A stretch of DNA of 64,000 nucleotides from Mastigias papua (Eukaryota; Cnidaria; Scyphozoa; Rhizostomeae; Mastigiidae): the NCBI GenBank assembly GCA_964019165.1, contig OZ025271.1:3496501-3560500 (forward strand). Reading direction: 5' to 3'. Shown piece after piece: positions 30,818-42,449 of the stretch; position 1 is the stretch's first letter; each line of letters opens with the position of its first letter. Position numbers and translations under genes: made by a program. The notes beneath the pieces are model-generated. The model ran no database searches, was not told the origin of the DNA, and saw only the letters and a program-made list of their open reading frames with translations.

Positions 30818-31448
30818 TATTCATCCCCATACGGTACGATTGCACATATTGCCTCTGCTGGTTTACACGGCTAATTTATCTGAACACTATCATGAGGACA
30901 TAATATATTACTCTACTTACCAACAAAATTAGGCATTATGAATCGCTTATACAAGTATTTAACGTTTAACTCATAGACTATTTGCAATACTCTCGCTACT
31001 ATGATCAATAAGAATAGCGAAGCCCCAACTTGGACACACGATACCAAAGGTTTTACATTTCCATATTCACATATAATATACCGATCAAGACACATCTGAA
31101 ATATCATAATAATAGGATTTTCCTGATACTCATTTCATACATATCTTCCCCGATACACGGGAATACCTTATCATGGAACAATTTACCAAGTAACATAGAC
31201 TTTTCCGCTAGATACTGATACCAACCCTATACATTTGAACCCAATGTATCTTCAGGCGCACCTTGTTAGATATTTTTTCACAATAATTGATTATGGGTGA
31301 TAGACAAATCTTCCATCCAGATACAGGTTCCAACATTACATATTTGAGTATTCAGATACATTTACAATTCTTATTCTTTCGTAAATACTATGCATATACG
31401 TGTAATTAATTACTCGTTTTTCGCAATCAATGGGTCAAACATATAACC

Positions 31449-33373
31449 TTGACTTTTTTTGTCTTCTCTTACTCAGCTCATTCGAATTTCCAAGCAAACA
31501 AAAGCAAACTCAAATTTTTACGAAAATCTACCGGAATTCGCCGCAAAAACAACGCCAACACAAGAGGCAAAAACCATTTCAAGAAACAAGCCAAAAAATT
31601 CCTCATTAATGATATCACTCCTCCAAACCCTATACATATTCTAAGCAAAATTACTCTTACCACCTCACAACAACAAGCCCTATCCAAGGGTCTCTCATTT
31701 GTCCCTATTCCAAAACCTATACCTATGTCTCAGATTTATTTCGCATATAACAAATTCAAACGCCGATTGATTTTAAAACACATGTTCAATACTAAGTCTG
31801 GTACAAACACAAAATCAACTCATAACCCATTTCATACTTATTCGTCGTGGAATCCACCGGATCCCGAAAACCTTTCACTACAAAAATATCTTACAGATGT
31901 CTACATAGATCTATCTAATCTACACAATCATAGACCAAATACTGAAAATTTATCAGAAACCGAAAGGCTAGCTCTCAAGGAACTAGATTCAAACCCTGAT
32001 ATCGTTATAAAACCGGCAGACAAAGGAGGCAAAATCGTCGTCCTAGATCGAGATGCCTATATCAATGAAGCCATCCGCTAATTGACGAATTCTAAGTTTA
32101 ATAAAGAACTAACCTACAACCCCATTCAGACTCTAATCTTGGAAATTTCAACGTTTTTAACATATCTCAGAGGACAGAATCTTATAGACAATGACACCTA
32201 TTCATTCTTACACCCGAACACCAATTTCCGTACACTAGTTTTTTACATGCTACCCAAAATACACAAACAAAATACACCGGGTCGTCAAATAATATCTGGT
32301 TGTGGCTCGCCCACAGCTAATTTATCAATCTATATTGACCATTAGCTTAAACAAATAGTACAGCAAATTCCTTCCTATATCAAAAATACAACTCATTTTC
32401 TATGCATTCTAAAGACAACTAAAGGACATATTCCCTCGAATTCAATACTTGTGACTTCGATGTTTCGTCACTATACACGAACATCCGTCATGATGAGGGC
32501 ATCGCATGTTGTCTCACCGCCTTGAGGAAATTCTATCATAACACATTGCCTTTACCCTTACGACACATAAAAACCATCCTAGACTTCATTATGGAAACAA
32601 ATTACTATTTTCTATTTGATGGTAATTTCTATTTACAAATTCATGGTACAGCAATGGGCACCCCCTGTGCACCGAACTATGCAAACACTTCTATGGAGGA
32701 CTTAGAAACCCGAATTATATCCACAGCCCCCTTTCTTTGGAAACGATATATTGATGATATTTATATTACTTGGGCACACAGCCTAGACCAATTACACGAA
32801 TTTCACTCTCATTTGAACAGATTTCATCACTCAGTCCAATTCGAAATGGACTTCTCATTGAAAGAACTACCATTTCTCGATACCATCACATATTTCAACA
32901 CTAACGGGTCAATAAACACAACCTTGTACAAAAAACCAACCGACATTTGCTCACTACTCCACGCACAGTCATTTCACCCAGCTAGTAGTACGAAGAGCAT
33001 TATTTACAGTCAGGCAATCCGTTATCGACGAATTATTACACAGGATGAGGAACTGGACTTTCATCTCAAAATCTTATTTAGTTCCTTGGTTTCTAACGGA
33101 TACGATCCTACCCTTATTCAATCAGTATTTTCCAAAGTACGTACGCAGTCACAAACTGATCTATTAAAGGAAAAAGAAACACAAAACAAGGGTATTTTAC
33201 CCTTTGTCATTCCTTTCAACACAAACACAAAGTCAATCGGCCTCATACTAAGCAAACATTGGAGTACGATCATGAAAGACATTGTACTAAATCCAATTCA
33301 CCAGGAGAAACCGATAATGGCTTTCAAACGAAATCGCAACATTAGAGACATACTAGTCCATACGAAATTATAA
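31449..33373 (+). pseudogene. PLE reverse transcriptase (EN-less type)
   Basis: The frames encode the PLE RT: IVIKPADKGGKIVVLDRDAY (32000-32060), FYMLPKIHKQNTPGRQIISG (32240-32300), CDFDVSSLYTNIRHDEGIA (32450-32510), LQIHGTAMGTPCAPNYAN (32633-32690), the intact catalytic RYIDDIYITW (32740-32770), LPFLDTITYF with TTLYKKPTD (32870-32945), and a long thumb ending LVHTKL. Stops: TAA at 32079-32081 and TAG at 32343-32345; a frameshift near 32440 shifts DVSSLYTN out of frame. The last 283 codons are open. The active site is preserved, so loss of function comes from the stops. It would act by target-primed copying. Confidence 0.85.
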
Positions 33374-34341
33374 CATAACATATCCATTGTTCTAATGTAC
33401 GTATACCTTAACCATTTTCACACCAGATATCACAATATCAATAATCTATGACTGTCTCAAACTGCTCTTGCCTTCTCACTTGGCTACATTTAAACTTACA
33501 ATATCCTTCGTCACACTCACAACACTGGAATAACTTGATACACACTAAGCTCAAGTCATGATACGCAGGAGTATATGTAAGTGTACATTCGATAAATTTT
33601 ATCTCAATTCTATCTCATTGTCCTATTCTACACTTCCCTTACAATTTGTACGATGATGCCCCTTTTGGGGTGTTGGGGGGCCTGTAATCGATAACGTACT
33701 GTCCTTACACCCCCAAACGCTGATTACAGGTGGATAGCTGATGATTCATACAATTCCTATCATTCTGAAATTTTAACTTTACACAGCGCGCGCCATCTCA
33801 TTTCGCTGGTCATTAATAAACCCTACTATACTAGGGTTTTCATCGTTGTGTATTCAAAGCATATCGATTCGTCACAAGAGAATTGCACTTACGTAGAGAA
33901 TTATATGGTATGGCTGTGATTACTCTTTATGTCTTATTATAACCTTTAATTTTTGTATACACAACAACAGTAGTTGTTTGACAACATAGCTGAGAACCTA
34001 TACAAAAAGGGATATTTTTTGGGGTCAAAAATCTCTTCATTCGGGGGGCAAAGTTGAGAACTTGGGGGCAATTGCAGCCCTGACAAATAGATGTCTTTCT
34101 TTGTCCCCGTTCTTGTCAGTATCGAGCATTCGTGCAATAAAAACAAGTGATTAATACGTAGTAAACAAATATTGGCAGCAGGAACTCTTCAATACTTCAT
34201 AAATGTTGCTCAAAACGACTAATTCCCTGTCCGTGCAATATGGTCAATTGAAAATATTTATGTGGCAAATAGGAGAATCTAAGGCAAGATTTCATATATT
34301 CAATATTCATCTACGCCACGCATCAGAATAACTGAGACAAA
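33374..34341. other. Non-coding region with short inverted repeats
   Basis: No protein is recognised. Two small inverted repeats stand out: CCTGTAATC (33691) with GATTACAGG (33721), and AAACCCTA (33818) with TAGGGTTT (33832). They may belong to the PLE 3' UTR; the second resembles two telomere-like repeats but is far too short to claim that. Confidence 0.4.
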
Positions 34342-35420
34342 ATGGTATTTCACGCAAGAATTAATACCAAAGTTAGAGTGTATATCTGCTACCTTAGACG
34401 GGAGTCGTCTTTGCCGTACAGGGAGATTGCTCGACGCTGTAGTATCTCACCATCAAGTGCCGTGAGGATATGTCGGGAGGGCTTTTCGGGCCAACTTACT
34501 AAGAAGAGAAAGGGTCGACCACCAGTGATGACAAAGAAAGTCATGGGTAGATTTATTCGAACATTCTGCAAAATGAGAGATAAGAACCCGAACGTCAGAG
34601 TCGAGGACGTCGCAAAAGATTGTGAAATCACAAGCGTCAGCTATATAACTTTTATACGTACATTAAATGATGCTGGGTACCACTTTTTGAGATTCAGAAA
34701 AAAGGTATACTTTCACCAGTTGAAAGGCAACGCAGAGTGCGGTATGCAAAAGTAGCTCTAAAAACTATGATACACACTTTTGGACAGACGACCTTCTTCT
34801 GTATTTGGACGGTGTCTCTTTTAGGCACAATTACAAGCCATACGGAGATGCATCATGGGCCAATGAAAAAGTCTGGAGGACAAGCAACGAAGGACTGAAA
34901 TACACGAGTAAGGGATCGAAAAATTTACCAGGGGGACATTCGTTGTATCTTTTGGTGAGCATCTCACATTCAACAGGAGTGGTTCTTGCAGAAGAATATG
35001 AGATGATGAACGGACCTTGGTTTGCCAAGTTCGTGCAAGCAACTCTACAGAAGGTCTTAACGGATTGTGCAGTGCTAAAAGGCAAGGAGAAGTTTGCTGC
35101 TTGTTATGGATAACGACCCAAGCCAAAGAAGTATGGTAGCGAAAGATGCATTGCAGGAAATAGATGCTGAACTTGTAGAAATATCAGCTAGATCACCAGA
35201 CTTAAATCCAATAGAAAATATCTTTCATAATATTAAGCGTAGTCTTAGGGAGGATGCATTGAAGCAAAAAATTGTCAGGGAGGACATTGAATCATTTAAA
35301 CAAAGGGTCTTGAGTACACTTCTCCAGTATGATTGGTCCGTTATTGACTGCACTATAGAGACAATGACCCTTCGCCTACAGAAAATTGCGAAGTCTGATG
35401 GATATAGAACTAAATACTAA
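34342..35420 (+). pseudogene. Tc1/mariner-family transposase
   Basis: An N-terminal helix-turn-helix region (LPYREIARRCSISPSSAVRI) is followed by a GRPPVMTKK hook and a second HTH part (34342-34755). The catalytic domain has the first Asp in LLLYLDGVSF (34810), the second in LLVMDNDPSQRS (35105), and a terminal acidic residue in SPDLNPIENIFHNIK (35190-35230), so the DDE/D triad is complete. Frameshifts near 34735-34765 and near 35090 break it into three frames; repairing them would give about 355 residues, the usual length for Tc1-like enzymes. Clear terminal inverted repeats were not found around it. Confidence 0.85.
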
Positions 35421-35726
35421 GTTCATTGAAATTAATTGCAATAATGATATAGCTTGTCGATGAATATTTCAATGAATTATGCAATATTACAGTGAATTTT
35501 TCCTTGTCTTTTTTCCTTGAAGGTGTCCTGGATGATTACCAGTCGCTCTTTGACTCGTGAAAGGAGACGATGGAATTATGTAGAGAATTGAAAAGGTTAC
35601 TCCCATGTGGACTTAAACCATCCGATGCTAAACATTTTCATAACAGAAACTGCGGCTTTACACCTTTTTAAGAATCAAACTCAATGTATTTAAAACCCCC
35701 ATTGAATTGGATTGCATATCAAATGG

Positions 35727-36030
35727 TATTTTCCAACGGTTTACCATCATGGTTTACCATTGTATTTTTCCTTCTAAAATAGGAAGAAATTCTTCAATAT
35801 TGCTACAAGTTTGGAAAAAGTGGTACATGGACACAAACTACTGTTGTCTATAGCGTAAAATGGTAAACCGTGGCTATTTCATCGATTTCACTAAGTTACG
35901 AATAATAGACATGTATTTTCCTGTCATCTCATGAAGGTACTTATCGATGTACTACTTTTAACATTATTTACTCTTGGGTACCTAACAGCAGTAAAGGATA
36001 GAAGGGAAAATAGAAATGGTAAACCGTGGC
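35727..36030. repeat. Inverted GGTTTACCAT repeats
   Basis: CAACGGTTTACCAT and ATGGTTTACCAT at 35732-35757 face ATGGTAAACCGTGG copies at 35859-35872 and 36016-36029. The spacing of four related decamers in opposite orientation suggests the ends of a decayed foldback or the subterminal region of a DNA transposon. The relation to the transposase 300 bases upstream is unproven. Confidence 0.5.
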
Positions 36031-36124
36031 CAAATTTCACTTTCGCTACCATTACAATGGTACTGCAGTTTGTCAAAGCTATGCAGGAATAATATTGTTT
36101 ACAAAGGGACGTGCCTATGTCCAT

Positions 36125-37148
36125 TATTGCAACGATATCTTTGCAAAACAATGGTCGCATGGGGGACAGATTTCTGCTCCTGTGACTGGAACTGATGTTT
36201 TGAAATAAAAGAAGCGCCATCGTACCTGCATCATTTTAGTTTCACGACCCTTTTATGAAGGACATGGGTGCTTTTTGCTGTGGCAAAAATTGGTGTGTCA
36301 CTGGAAAATTCTATTTCTTTGCTGTAGCTCGTTCTTGGTGCAGCGAAGTGGACCACATGGCTATCCAGTAGCAGTAGCATATCGCTCTACGGAAGTATGA
36401 GGGGAGACCACCCGAAATCATTCAGAAAAATGACTTGTTTTTGTCTTCAACCCCAAGACATGCATACAAGCAAATTGCAGGAGACATGTATTAAATATCA
36501 CTCTCAATGGATCAAATATAAATGTTCTCCCAAAGTTTGCAGGACCAGTGATATATACATTCCGACCCTTGCCACGGCCAAAAACTAGCAATTTGACAAT
36601 AGCATCAGCAAATACCACCCTATCTATGGCATTTCTGTCTAGAATGTCAAGTGCACAGTCCAGCCAATTGGACATTGCAAATGCACTGGATATTAAACTG
36701 CTGCCTTAAAGTATCTAATCTTGTGAGTTTACTTCGCTCTTGTTTTTCTTTGGCGGTCTCCATCTCTCACACTAGAATAATCCGGTCATTCAACTTTTTG
36801 CTACCCCTATTCAATACGAACTGATATTGTCTTTTGTCACCGGCGTCAAATCTACATTTTGCAAATAGCAATAGATCTATTCTTGAGCGAAGTTTGTGCT
36901 TTAGCACAATATTGCTAACATCAAGATTAGACAGTCGCTTGAATTTGACTTTTCAATTGACTAGAAGTGCGTCTGTTAGTAGCACTCTTTGTTTTTGGAG
37001 ACGGGGCATTCACAGGGTGATTATTGCTAGTTATATACTCCTTTTCATCCTTTTTGACATAACTGAACGCTGTTTGGTAACCACCATGGCCAGAAAAGTG
37101 GAGGACAATGCCGCATTTATCTTTTACATAAGTTTTTACCTTCAACCA
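36125..37148 (-). pseudogene. Rep-like protein: HUH motif and SF3 helicase remnant
   Basis: On the minus strand, 37145-36927 reads CGIVLHFSGHGGYQTAFSYV, then KKDEKEYITSNNHP, like the last (Tyr) motif of HUH endonucleases (Y..K context). After a stop it continues FKRLSNLDVSNIVLKHKLRS to ETAKEKQERSKLTRLDTLR (36950-36700). The frame 36675-36418 has WLDCALDILDRNAID and RNVYITGPANFGRTFIFDPL, a P-loop in which the Walker A lysine is replaced (GPANFGRT instead of GPxxxGKT). A shifted frame gives FLNDFGWSP (36420) and later TPIFATAKS and MMQVRWRFFYF (36280-36200). The order nuclease then SF3 helicase is that of Rep proteins of small ssDNA replicons; related proteins occur in invertebrate genomes. Several stops and shifts make it a fossil. 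Whether it came from a virus or a cellular mobile element is open. Confidence 0.58.
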
Positions 37149-37203
37149 GCGTTGCGATTGAAAAAAAACAAATTCTCAATAGAAAAGTGGAATATTTCCA
37201 AGC

Positions 37204-37990
37204 TTGACAAAAGAAACAATGAAAGAGCAATACAAGGTAGAAAGTGAGAGATTAATTGATACAAAGAATCATGGGGAAAATACTGAAGAAGCCTGGAGCA
37301 AGCTTAAGGAGTGTCTTATTAAAGGTGCAGATACAGTTTGTGGCAAAAGAAAACACACAATGAAACATAGCTGGATCACTGAAGAGATAATGGACAATAT
37401 GGAAGAAAGAAGAATGTGGAAAAGAAATGAAGAAAAATATAAACGTTTATCCAAAACTATTAAGAAAATGTGTAGAAAGCCAAAAATGACTATTATAATG
37501 AAATTTGCAATGAGATTGAATCACTGGATAAAACACACAACGCAAAAATGCTCCAGAAAGTAAAACAGTTTAGGCTTAGACAGTGGCGATCAGAAGAGGA
37601 TGTGAAGAATAAAGATGGAAAGTGGTTTTTGTTGAAAAAGATATCTTTAGAGAGGCGGGTAGAATACAATAGAGAGCTAAATTCAGATGAGAGACCTAAC
37701 ATATGTGCAGATACGGATAACATACATAGTACTGTGAACAACTCAGAAGTGGAAGTAAAGGAAACCATCAGTAAGCTACCAAAGAGGAAATCCACAGAAT
37801 AGGCGAAATCCCAGCAGAATTTTCACAGAATATGGGTAACAAGGGAATAGAAATGATGACATGGATTGTAAATAAATGCTATAGTAAGGCATAAATGGAT
37901 GACTTAAACATAAACGCAGCAGTCATGGAATTCGTAAATGAAAATGAAGAAAGAATTAATTACTTTGGCAGCTTCACAGAATGAAAAAAG
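37204..37990 (+). pseudogene. RTE-type LINE fragment (linker and start of RT)
   Basis: The frames 37204-37563 and 37548-37802 match the region between endonuclease and RT in RTE/BovB-like LINEs: EEAWSKLKECLIKGADTVCG, a K-rich SWITEEIMDNMEERRMWK, then MLQKVKQFRLRQWRSEEDVK with KDGKWF and EVEVKETISKLPKRKSTE. The text then passes in another frame into GEIPAEFSQNMGNKGIEMM, the first RT block. A jump follows to a YFGSFTE piece near 37965, so the RT core is deleted. No catalytic motif remains. Confidence 0.68.
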
Positions 37991-38879
37991 ATAGGAAGAG
38001 CTCTTTTGCGACACTTGAGCCTAACATCATTATCCAAAGCGTATTTTTCAATATGTCTTTTCATTTAGTTAGAAAGTGGCATTTAATGACTTTTGGTGGT
38101 AAGCGGTACAAGTGCCCTTCTCTAAAATTCTAACCCCTGTCCATTAATATTCACCTTCCAAGGAATGGAACAATGGACAAGCCATAGAAAGCATTTGCAA
38201 GGCATGTGGAAGTGGAGGGAAAAGCTACAAACTGGAAGATTTCCATTGTGGATAATGACAGCATATTAAAAGCCAATATTTAGAAGGATATCTCTTAAGT
38301 TCAAATTCTGAAATAGTTATGACGTCATAATTAATAAATATGCCCTTCTCCCACCTTCAGCCTCCTCCCCTACTGTGGTCTTGGCGTCCCTGCATAAATG
38401 ATTCACACCTAGTTGGCGATGACTGTGTTGAGATCAACAGGTGAGGAATGGCCAGCAATGCGCTATTTATGGTGTGCGATTTAGGGAATGCGAATGAAGG
38501 AAAACTGGCATTGAGTGAGGAATGGCCCAAGTTGTAATTTTTGCATTCTCTACACATCTTTCTTCTACGGCCAACCTCGGGAAGAGCTCTGAGGAAGGCA
38601 GATACTCTGAAACTATTCAACTAAATATTTTCAAATTATTTTTATCTTCCTATCTGCCTCATATCTATATCTAGCTAAATACTCCTTTCATACCTAAGTA
38701 GGCAAAGTTAATTTCTTTGTAGAAGACAGCTAGAAATGTATTCTGTAAGCACTTGTAAGCATGCCTCAGTAGCATATTTGAGATAAGGAAGAAGGCACGA
38801 GAGAGCTGTGTCATTGCGTCCAGCCTAACTAGCTGGAAACATATCACAATCCTTAGAGTAGAAAATGTAGTTTACAATC
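37991..38879. other. Non-coding stretch, no gene seen
   Basis: No reading frame with a known motif. The frame at 38357-38620 (-) is not recognised. No repeat structure is obvious. Confidence 0.4.
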
Positions 38880-39640
38880 GAACAGTGAACTAAAGTCTTA
38901 TTGTTTTCACAAGATTGGGTCTTGAGTCTTTTAGCAAACTGATCCCAAAACACTTTAATGACAGAACGACCTTTCTTACTGTATGGTCCAAAATTTATCA
39001 TCCATATATTTCTTTTCTATTCATTTTGGAAATTTACTACAATCGCATGCTACTTACATTACTACATATAGTTTACTTAACAATACTACAAAGAACGATA
39101 CCACGGAGTGCAAAGTTGTCATGACAACTCCGTGGCCATTAACATGAATAACTCGTAACATGACAAAAATTAAAACACAGCTACAAAAATGCAAGTATAT
39201 ATGAAGTATATATGAATTTCTTTAACTAATAAGTACATAGGTTTGTTCCATATTGTATGCCGGGCTAGCCTAGAGCAAATCAAATCAATCTCTCTTGTGG
39301 TCAAACAGATTGTGATCTGAAAAGTTATACATTTATAAGACAAAAAACCGTTTACCCAATGATCCCGACACCCAATATGGAACAAATCTACATTTTAAAT
39401 AGAAAACAGAATATAGGGGGACTGGTGTACAAGGGTTTGAAACTAACTTAGTTAAACCGACCAGTTTCATGAATAAAATGGTCAATTCTAATGCAAAATC
39501 CATATATGGATTCTGGATTTTGTATTAGATGTCATACTATGGCTGAATCACATGCCATGTTAGGATTAGAGTTTTAATAGATACAAGGTGGCTGTTCTCT
39601 AATTGCATTGCAAAAAGTCTTTTGGTACTATAGAACTACA
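38880..39640 (-). pseudogene. Old PLE GIY-YIG remnant, interrupted
   Basis: Two pieces match the better-preserved PLE copy at 39860-40200. The stretch 38885-39000 aligns with 39860-39970 (the end of the GIY-YIG domain, FWDQFAKRLKTQSC versus VLESDYIDTQNPVLC) and 39495-39620 aligns with 40000-40110 (NSNPNMACDSAI..HLIQNPEC). About 500 bases of unrelated sequence lie between them, including a CCACGGAGT..ACTCCGTGG inverted repeat at 39100-39134 and a palindromic AATCCATATATGGATT near 39498. It is the most diverged of the three layers. Confidence 0.5.
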
Positions 39641-39849
39641 CTACAGCACGAAAGAGCGGTACCATGTTTTGGACATACTGAAAAGCTTATTTCGTCCGAC
39701 ACTCGTCAGACTATGAAACATCGGATAGCGACCGAAAGGTGAACCTAAATATATAGTCAGATGCAGGTACACGTGATATGATGAATAATGTGTCCAGCTA
39801 GCCGTATGATTGGCCACTTGGCACCTATTCATAATTGTTTACTTTAAGA

Positions 39850-41160
39850 GTCCAAGTGGGAAAATGAACTCTTTTTGTTTACACAAGACTGGGTTTTGAG
39901 TGTCTATGTAATCTGATTCCAGAACATTTAAGTGAAAGGACGATCTTGCTTGCCCTATGGTCCGAAAATTATCGTTTGAATATGTATTGGCTCATTCTGG
40001 GATTTTAATGGGATGTTGTCCTATGGACGACTCACTTTTCATTTTAGAATTAGAGTTTTTACACATACGAGGTGGCTGTACCCTTACTATAGTATTTTTT
40101 GTCCTGATGCTCGTGGGTACATGTTGTTTCATTCTGTCTGCTAATCTCTGCGTAGTGCGCCCTACGTACGGAGCTTCACATCGGCACGAAAATTAATAAA
40201 ATACACAACTTTTTTGAGTGGTAGGAACGCTATCTTTTTTAGCAGATAGTAGCATGACTTTAGTATTGTAGACCAAACGAGTTTTCACAGCATAGACACA
40301 GGATGTAATGGCTTTGTTAATTTGGTTTTCAAATTTTGATGAAACATTACCAATCCACAGAAATTTTACGTAAACTGGGCTCCTCAGGATCACACGGTTT
40401 TTCCGCTGCAAAGTTGGCAAGTTTATGCTTAATACAAGAAATAAGGACATCATCTGGGTATCCATTTTCAATGAGCAGTTGTTTTACTCTATCAAGCTCT
40501 GAGCCTAATTTAGTTTTGGAGCAAATCATTAGTGCCCTGTGAACTAAGGTTTTGATAAGGCTAATTTTTCTTGATTTTGGGCTGAAGGAATTCCAACGGA
40601 TGTATTGGCTTCCTGTAAATGCTGGTAAGAAATCCAGTGCCCTCCTTTTCCACCAAAACAGCTAGAAAGCTCAAGGAGTTGTTTTGCTCCTTTTCTATTG
40701 TGAATTTTAAAGCTGGATGCAGCAAGTTAAGTTTTTCATGAAAACAGTCACAATCCTGCTCGGAACTAAAGATGACGAAAGAATCGTCCACATATCTAAA
40801 GTAGACACCTGGTCTTACGGTGTTATCAAAAGTCTACTTTCATGAAAGCCCACGAAAATGTTTGCTAAAGCCGGCCCCAAGGGACTGCCCATTGCCACTC
40901 CGTCCAATTGCTAATACATTTGGTTGCTAAAACTAAATTCCACTCCTTCCGTAGCAATTAGCATCAATACTTTAAAGGTGTCCACGGGCAATGGAGGGCA
41001 ATCAAGGTGACCTCGATAAAAAGCATCAGCACAAATCTCTATGGTCTCATCTAATGGCACACTTGAGAATAGACTGCTATTGTCAAAAGAGCATAGAAAT
41101 GCTTTAGTAGGTTCTAGGTTGCAGTTTTGGATAAAATTGGCAAACATAAAGGAGTCTTGT
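39850..41160 (-). pseudogene. Penelope-like element: RT plus canonical GIY-YIG
   Basis: From high to low coordinate: FANFIQNCNLEPTKAFLCSF with DNSSLFSSVPLDETIEI (41147-41050), LDGVAMGSPLGPALANIF (about 40905-40850), the catalytic RYVDDSFVIF (about 40800-40770), LSFLAVLVEK with TSIYRKPIHP (40680-40600), a thumb with ELDRVKQLLIENGYP (40500-40440) and the FENQINKAITSCVYAVK region. The GIY-YIG then reads FSCRCEAPYVGRTTQRLADR (40195-40140) and ends LESDYIDTQNPVLCKQKEF near 39865, the usual end of Penelope nucleases. Stops or slips lie near 40908, 40815, 40560, 40400, 40190 and 39997. RT catalytic residues are intact. Confidence 0.82.
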
Positions 41161-41189
41161 ATGCAACTGCATTATACTACTTCCTGATA

Positions 41190-41900
41190 ATTAAGGGAGC
41201 ATGTTGTTTTATTGTCTGCTAGTCTCTACTTAGTGCATGATACGCATATTGCTTTACATTGCCACAACAATTCCTAACATACAAAACCATGTTGAGTGTT
41301 AGAAAGGCCAATTTTTCAGATGGTAGCATGGAAATAGTACTTTAGAACAATGAGAACCAGCATGTAATGGCGTTATTAAGGTGGCTGTCAAGGTATGAAA
41401 AACTTCCATTGCATGGTAAGTTTAGGAAAACTGCCAAATTTCTAAGACTAGCCAATCTGTATGATGATACGCTGACCTGCATTTGCAGCTGATGAAATGG
41501 TGACTTATTTTCTAAATACAGGAAAATAGGCCATTGTTGGCATCTTCTATACCTGAGTACTCGTCTTATTCTGCCTAGCTAGGGGACTAAGTGAGGTACA
41601 GAGCAACACATAAGTGCTCTATGACCAAAGGTTTTGAAAATGGCGAACTTTCTTGCGTTTGTACGGAAAAACTTACAATGGATATATTGACCAATGACCA
41701 TTAGTTTTATGTAAATCCTAATGATACATCTGGTGCCCAGTGTCTCAACAGAAATATCCAGACAATTTAAGGAGATATTTTGCTAATCTACTGTAAATTT
41801 TAGAGATGGACGTATTAAGTTGAGGTTGTCATGATATCATTCACATTCAACCTTGGAGTCAAAGATAACAACACACCTGATCATGCGTTGTTATCGACAT
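41190..41900 (-). pseudogene. Third, diverged copy of the same PLE
   Basis: The DNA aligns with the neighbouring PLE in the same orientation: 41195-41395 with about 40125-40340 (start of GIY-YIG and thumb, shared GCATGTTGTTT, GTCTGCTA.TCTCT and GTAATGGC.TT blocks) and 41690-41870 with about 40600-40790 (shared TAAGGAG and GTAAATTTTA blocks). The frame is destroyed, leaving only short stretches. It shows that the PLE family inserted repeatedly head to tail at this place. Confidence 0.5.
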
Positions 41901-42449
41901 GTCAACCATCATAAATGTGGTAAAAGTAACACATAAAAAATCACCTTTATTAAAACAGCAACCACTTTCTCTGACATATTCCGTAGACCCTGTCAATAAA
42001 CAAGCAAGCTGAGATCGATACTTTCAGACAATACATGGAAATTACATAGCTCCTTCGAAGGTACATCTTGCATTCATTTAATAAACTAGATATGCTGAAA
42101 TTTCTAAATTCAAAAGTCAGGTAGTTTACTCGAGGCATTAATGGTCAGGTATTTTGAAAATATCATAATCTGTTGGATAGAAGGATGGAAAGTGCTATAA
42201 TTTTCCAGCCAGCCCTTTGGACTACTCCACCTAAGGATTTAGAGTTGAAGCTCTTTTTAAATTTCAACAGACTTTTCAGAGTACAAATCTGAAGGTCCAG
42301 CAAATATCGGTGAGAATGTTAAACGTTTGCTAATTTTTTAAGCTTTAACGATACTGATATATAGTTTGTTGGACGGAACTGTTGGAAGGAAGCAGCTGCA
42401 AAATGAAAAAAATATTTTTTATATTGTCTTCATTTGTCTCACGTAAATT
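41901..42449. repeat. Tandem unit copy 1, parts C and A
   Basis: Part C (about 41915-42015; GTAAAAGTAACACA and AAATCACCTTTAT) recurs at 44990-45085. Part A (about 42018-42449; from ATCGATACTTT to GTCTCACGTAAATT) recurs nearly unchanged at 47547-47983. Part A contains no recognised protein; the open frame inside (MPRVNYLTFEFRNF on the minus strand) is present in both copies but looks incidental. The order C, A, B of the unit is inferred from all copies together. Confidence 0.8.

Larger units (their letters stand above)
29150..33400 (+). mobile_element. Second Penelope-like element, without GIY-YIG
   Basis: An upstream ORF (29353-29940) and an RT region (31449-33373) lie in the same orientation, split by a 740-bp DNA element (30078-30817). 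Splice-like signals suit a PLE transcript, since introns are known in PLEs: donor AAC|GTAAGT near 29172, acceptor CTCCACCAG at 29340 and acceptor CTCTTACTCAG near 31474. The RT frame ends KRNRNIRDILVHTKL, where relatives usually continue into a Cys-rich link and GIY-YIG; here nothing of the kind follows for at least 500 bases. The outer limits are uncertain. Confidence 0.6.

Noticed and set aside
33736..33780. CTGATGA followed by TCTGAAATT, resembling hammerhead ribozyme core pieces, since PLEs can carry hammerheads.
   Set aside because: The sequence between them does not form the needed stem and no matching cleavage-site stem was found.
33818..33839. AAACCCTA...TAGGGTTT, recalling telomeric repeats next to the EN-less PLE.
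   Set aside because: Only one unit on each side in inverted orientation; far too little to claim telomeric association.
36026..36208. Plus-strand 60-codon frame.
   Set aside because: It overlaps the minus-strand Rep-like remnant and shows no motif.
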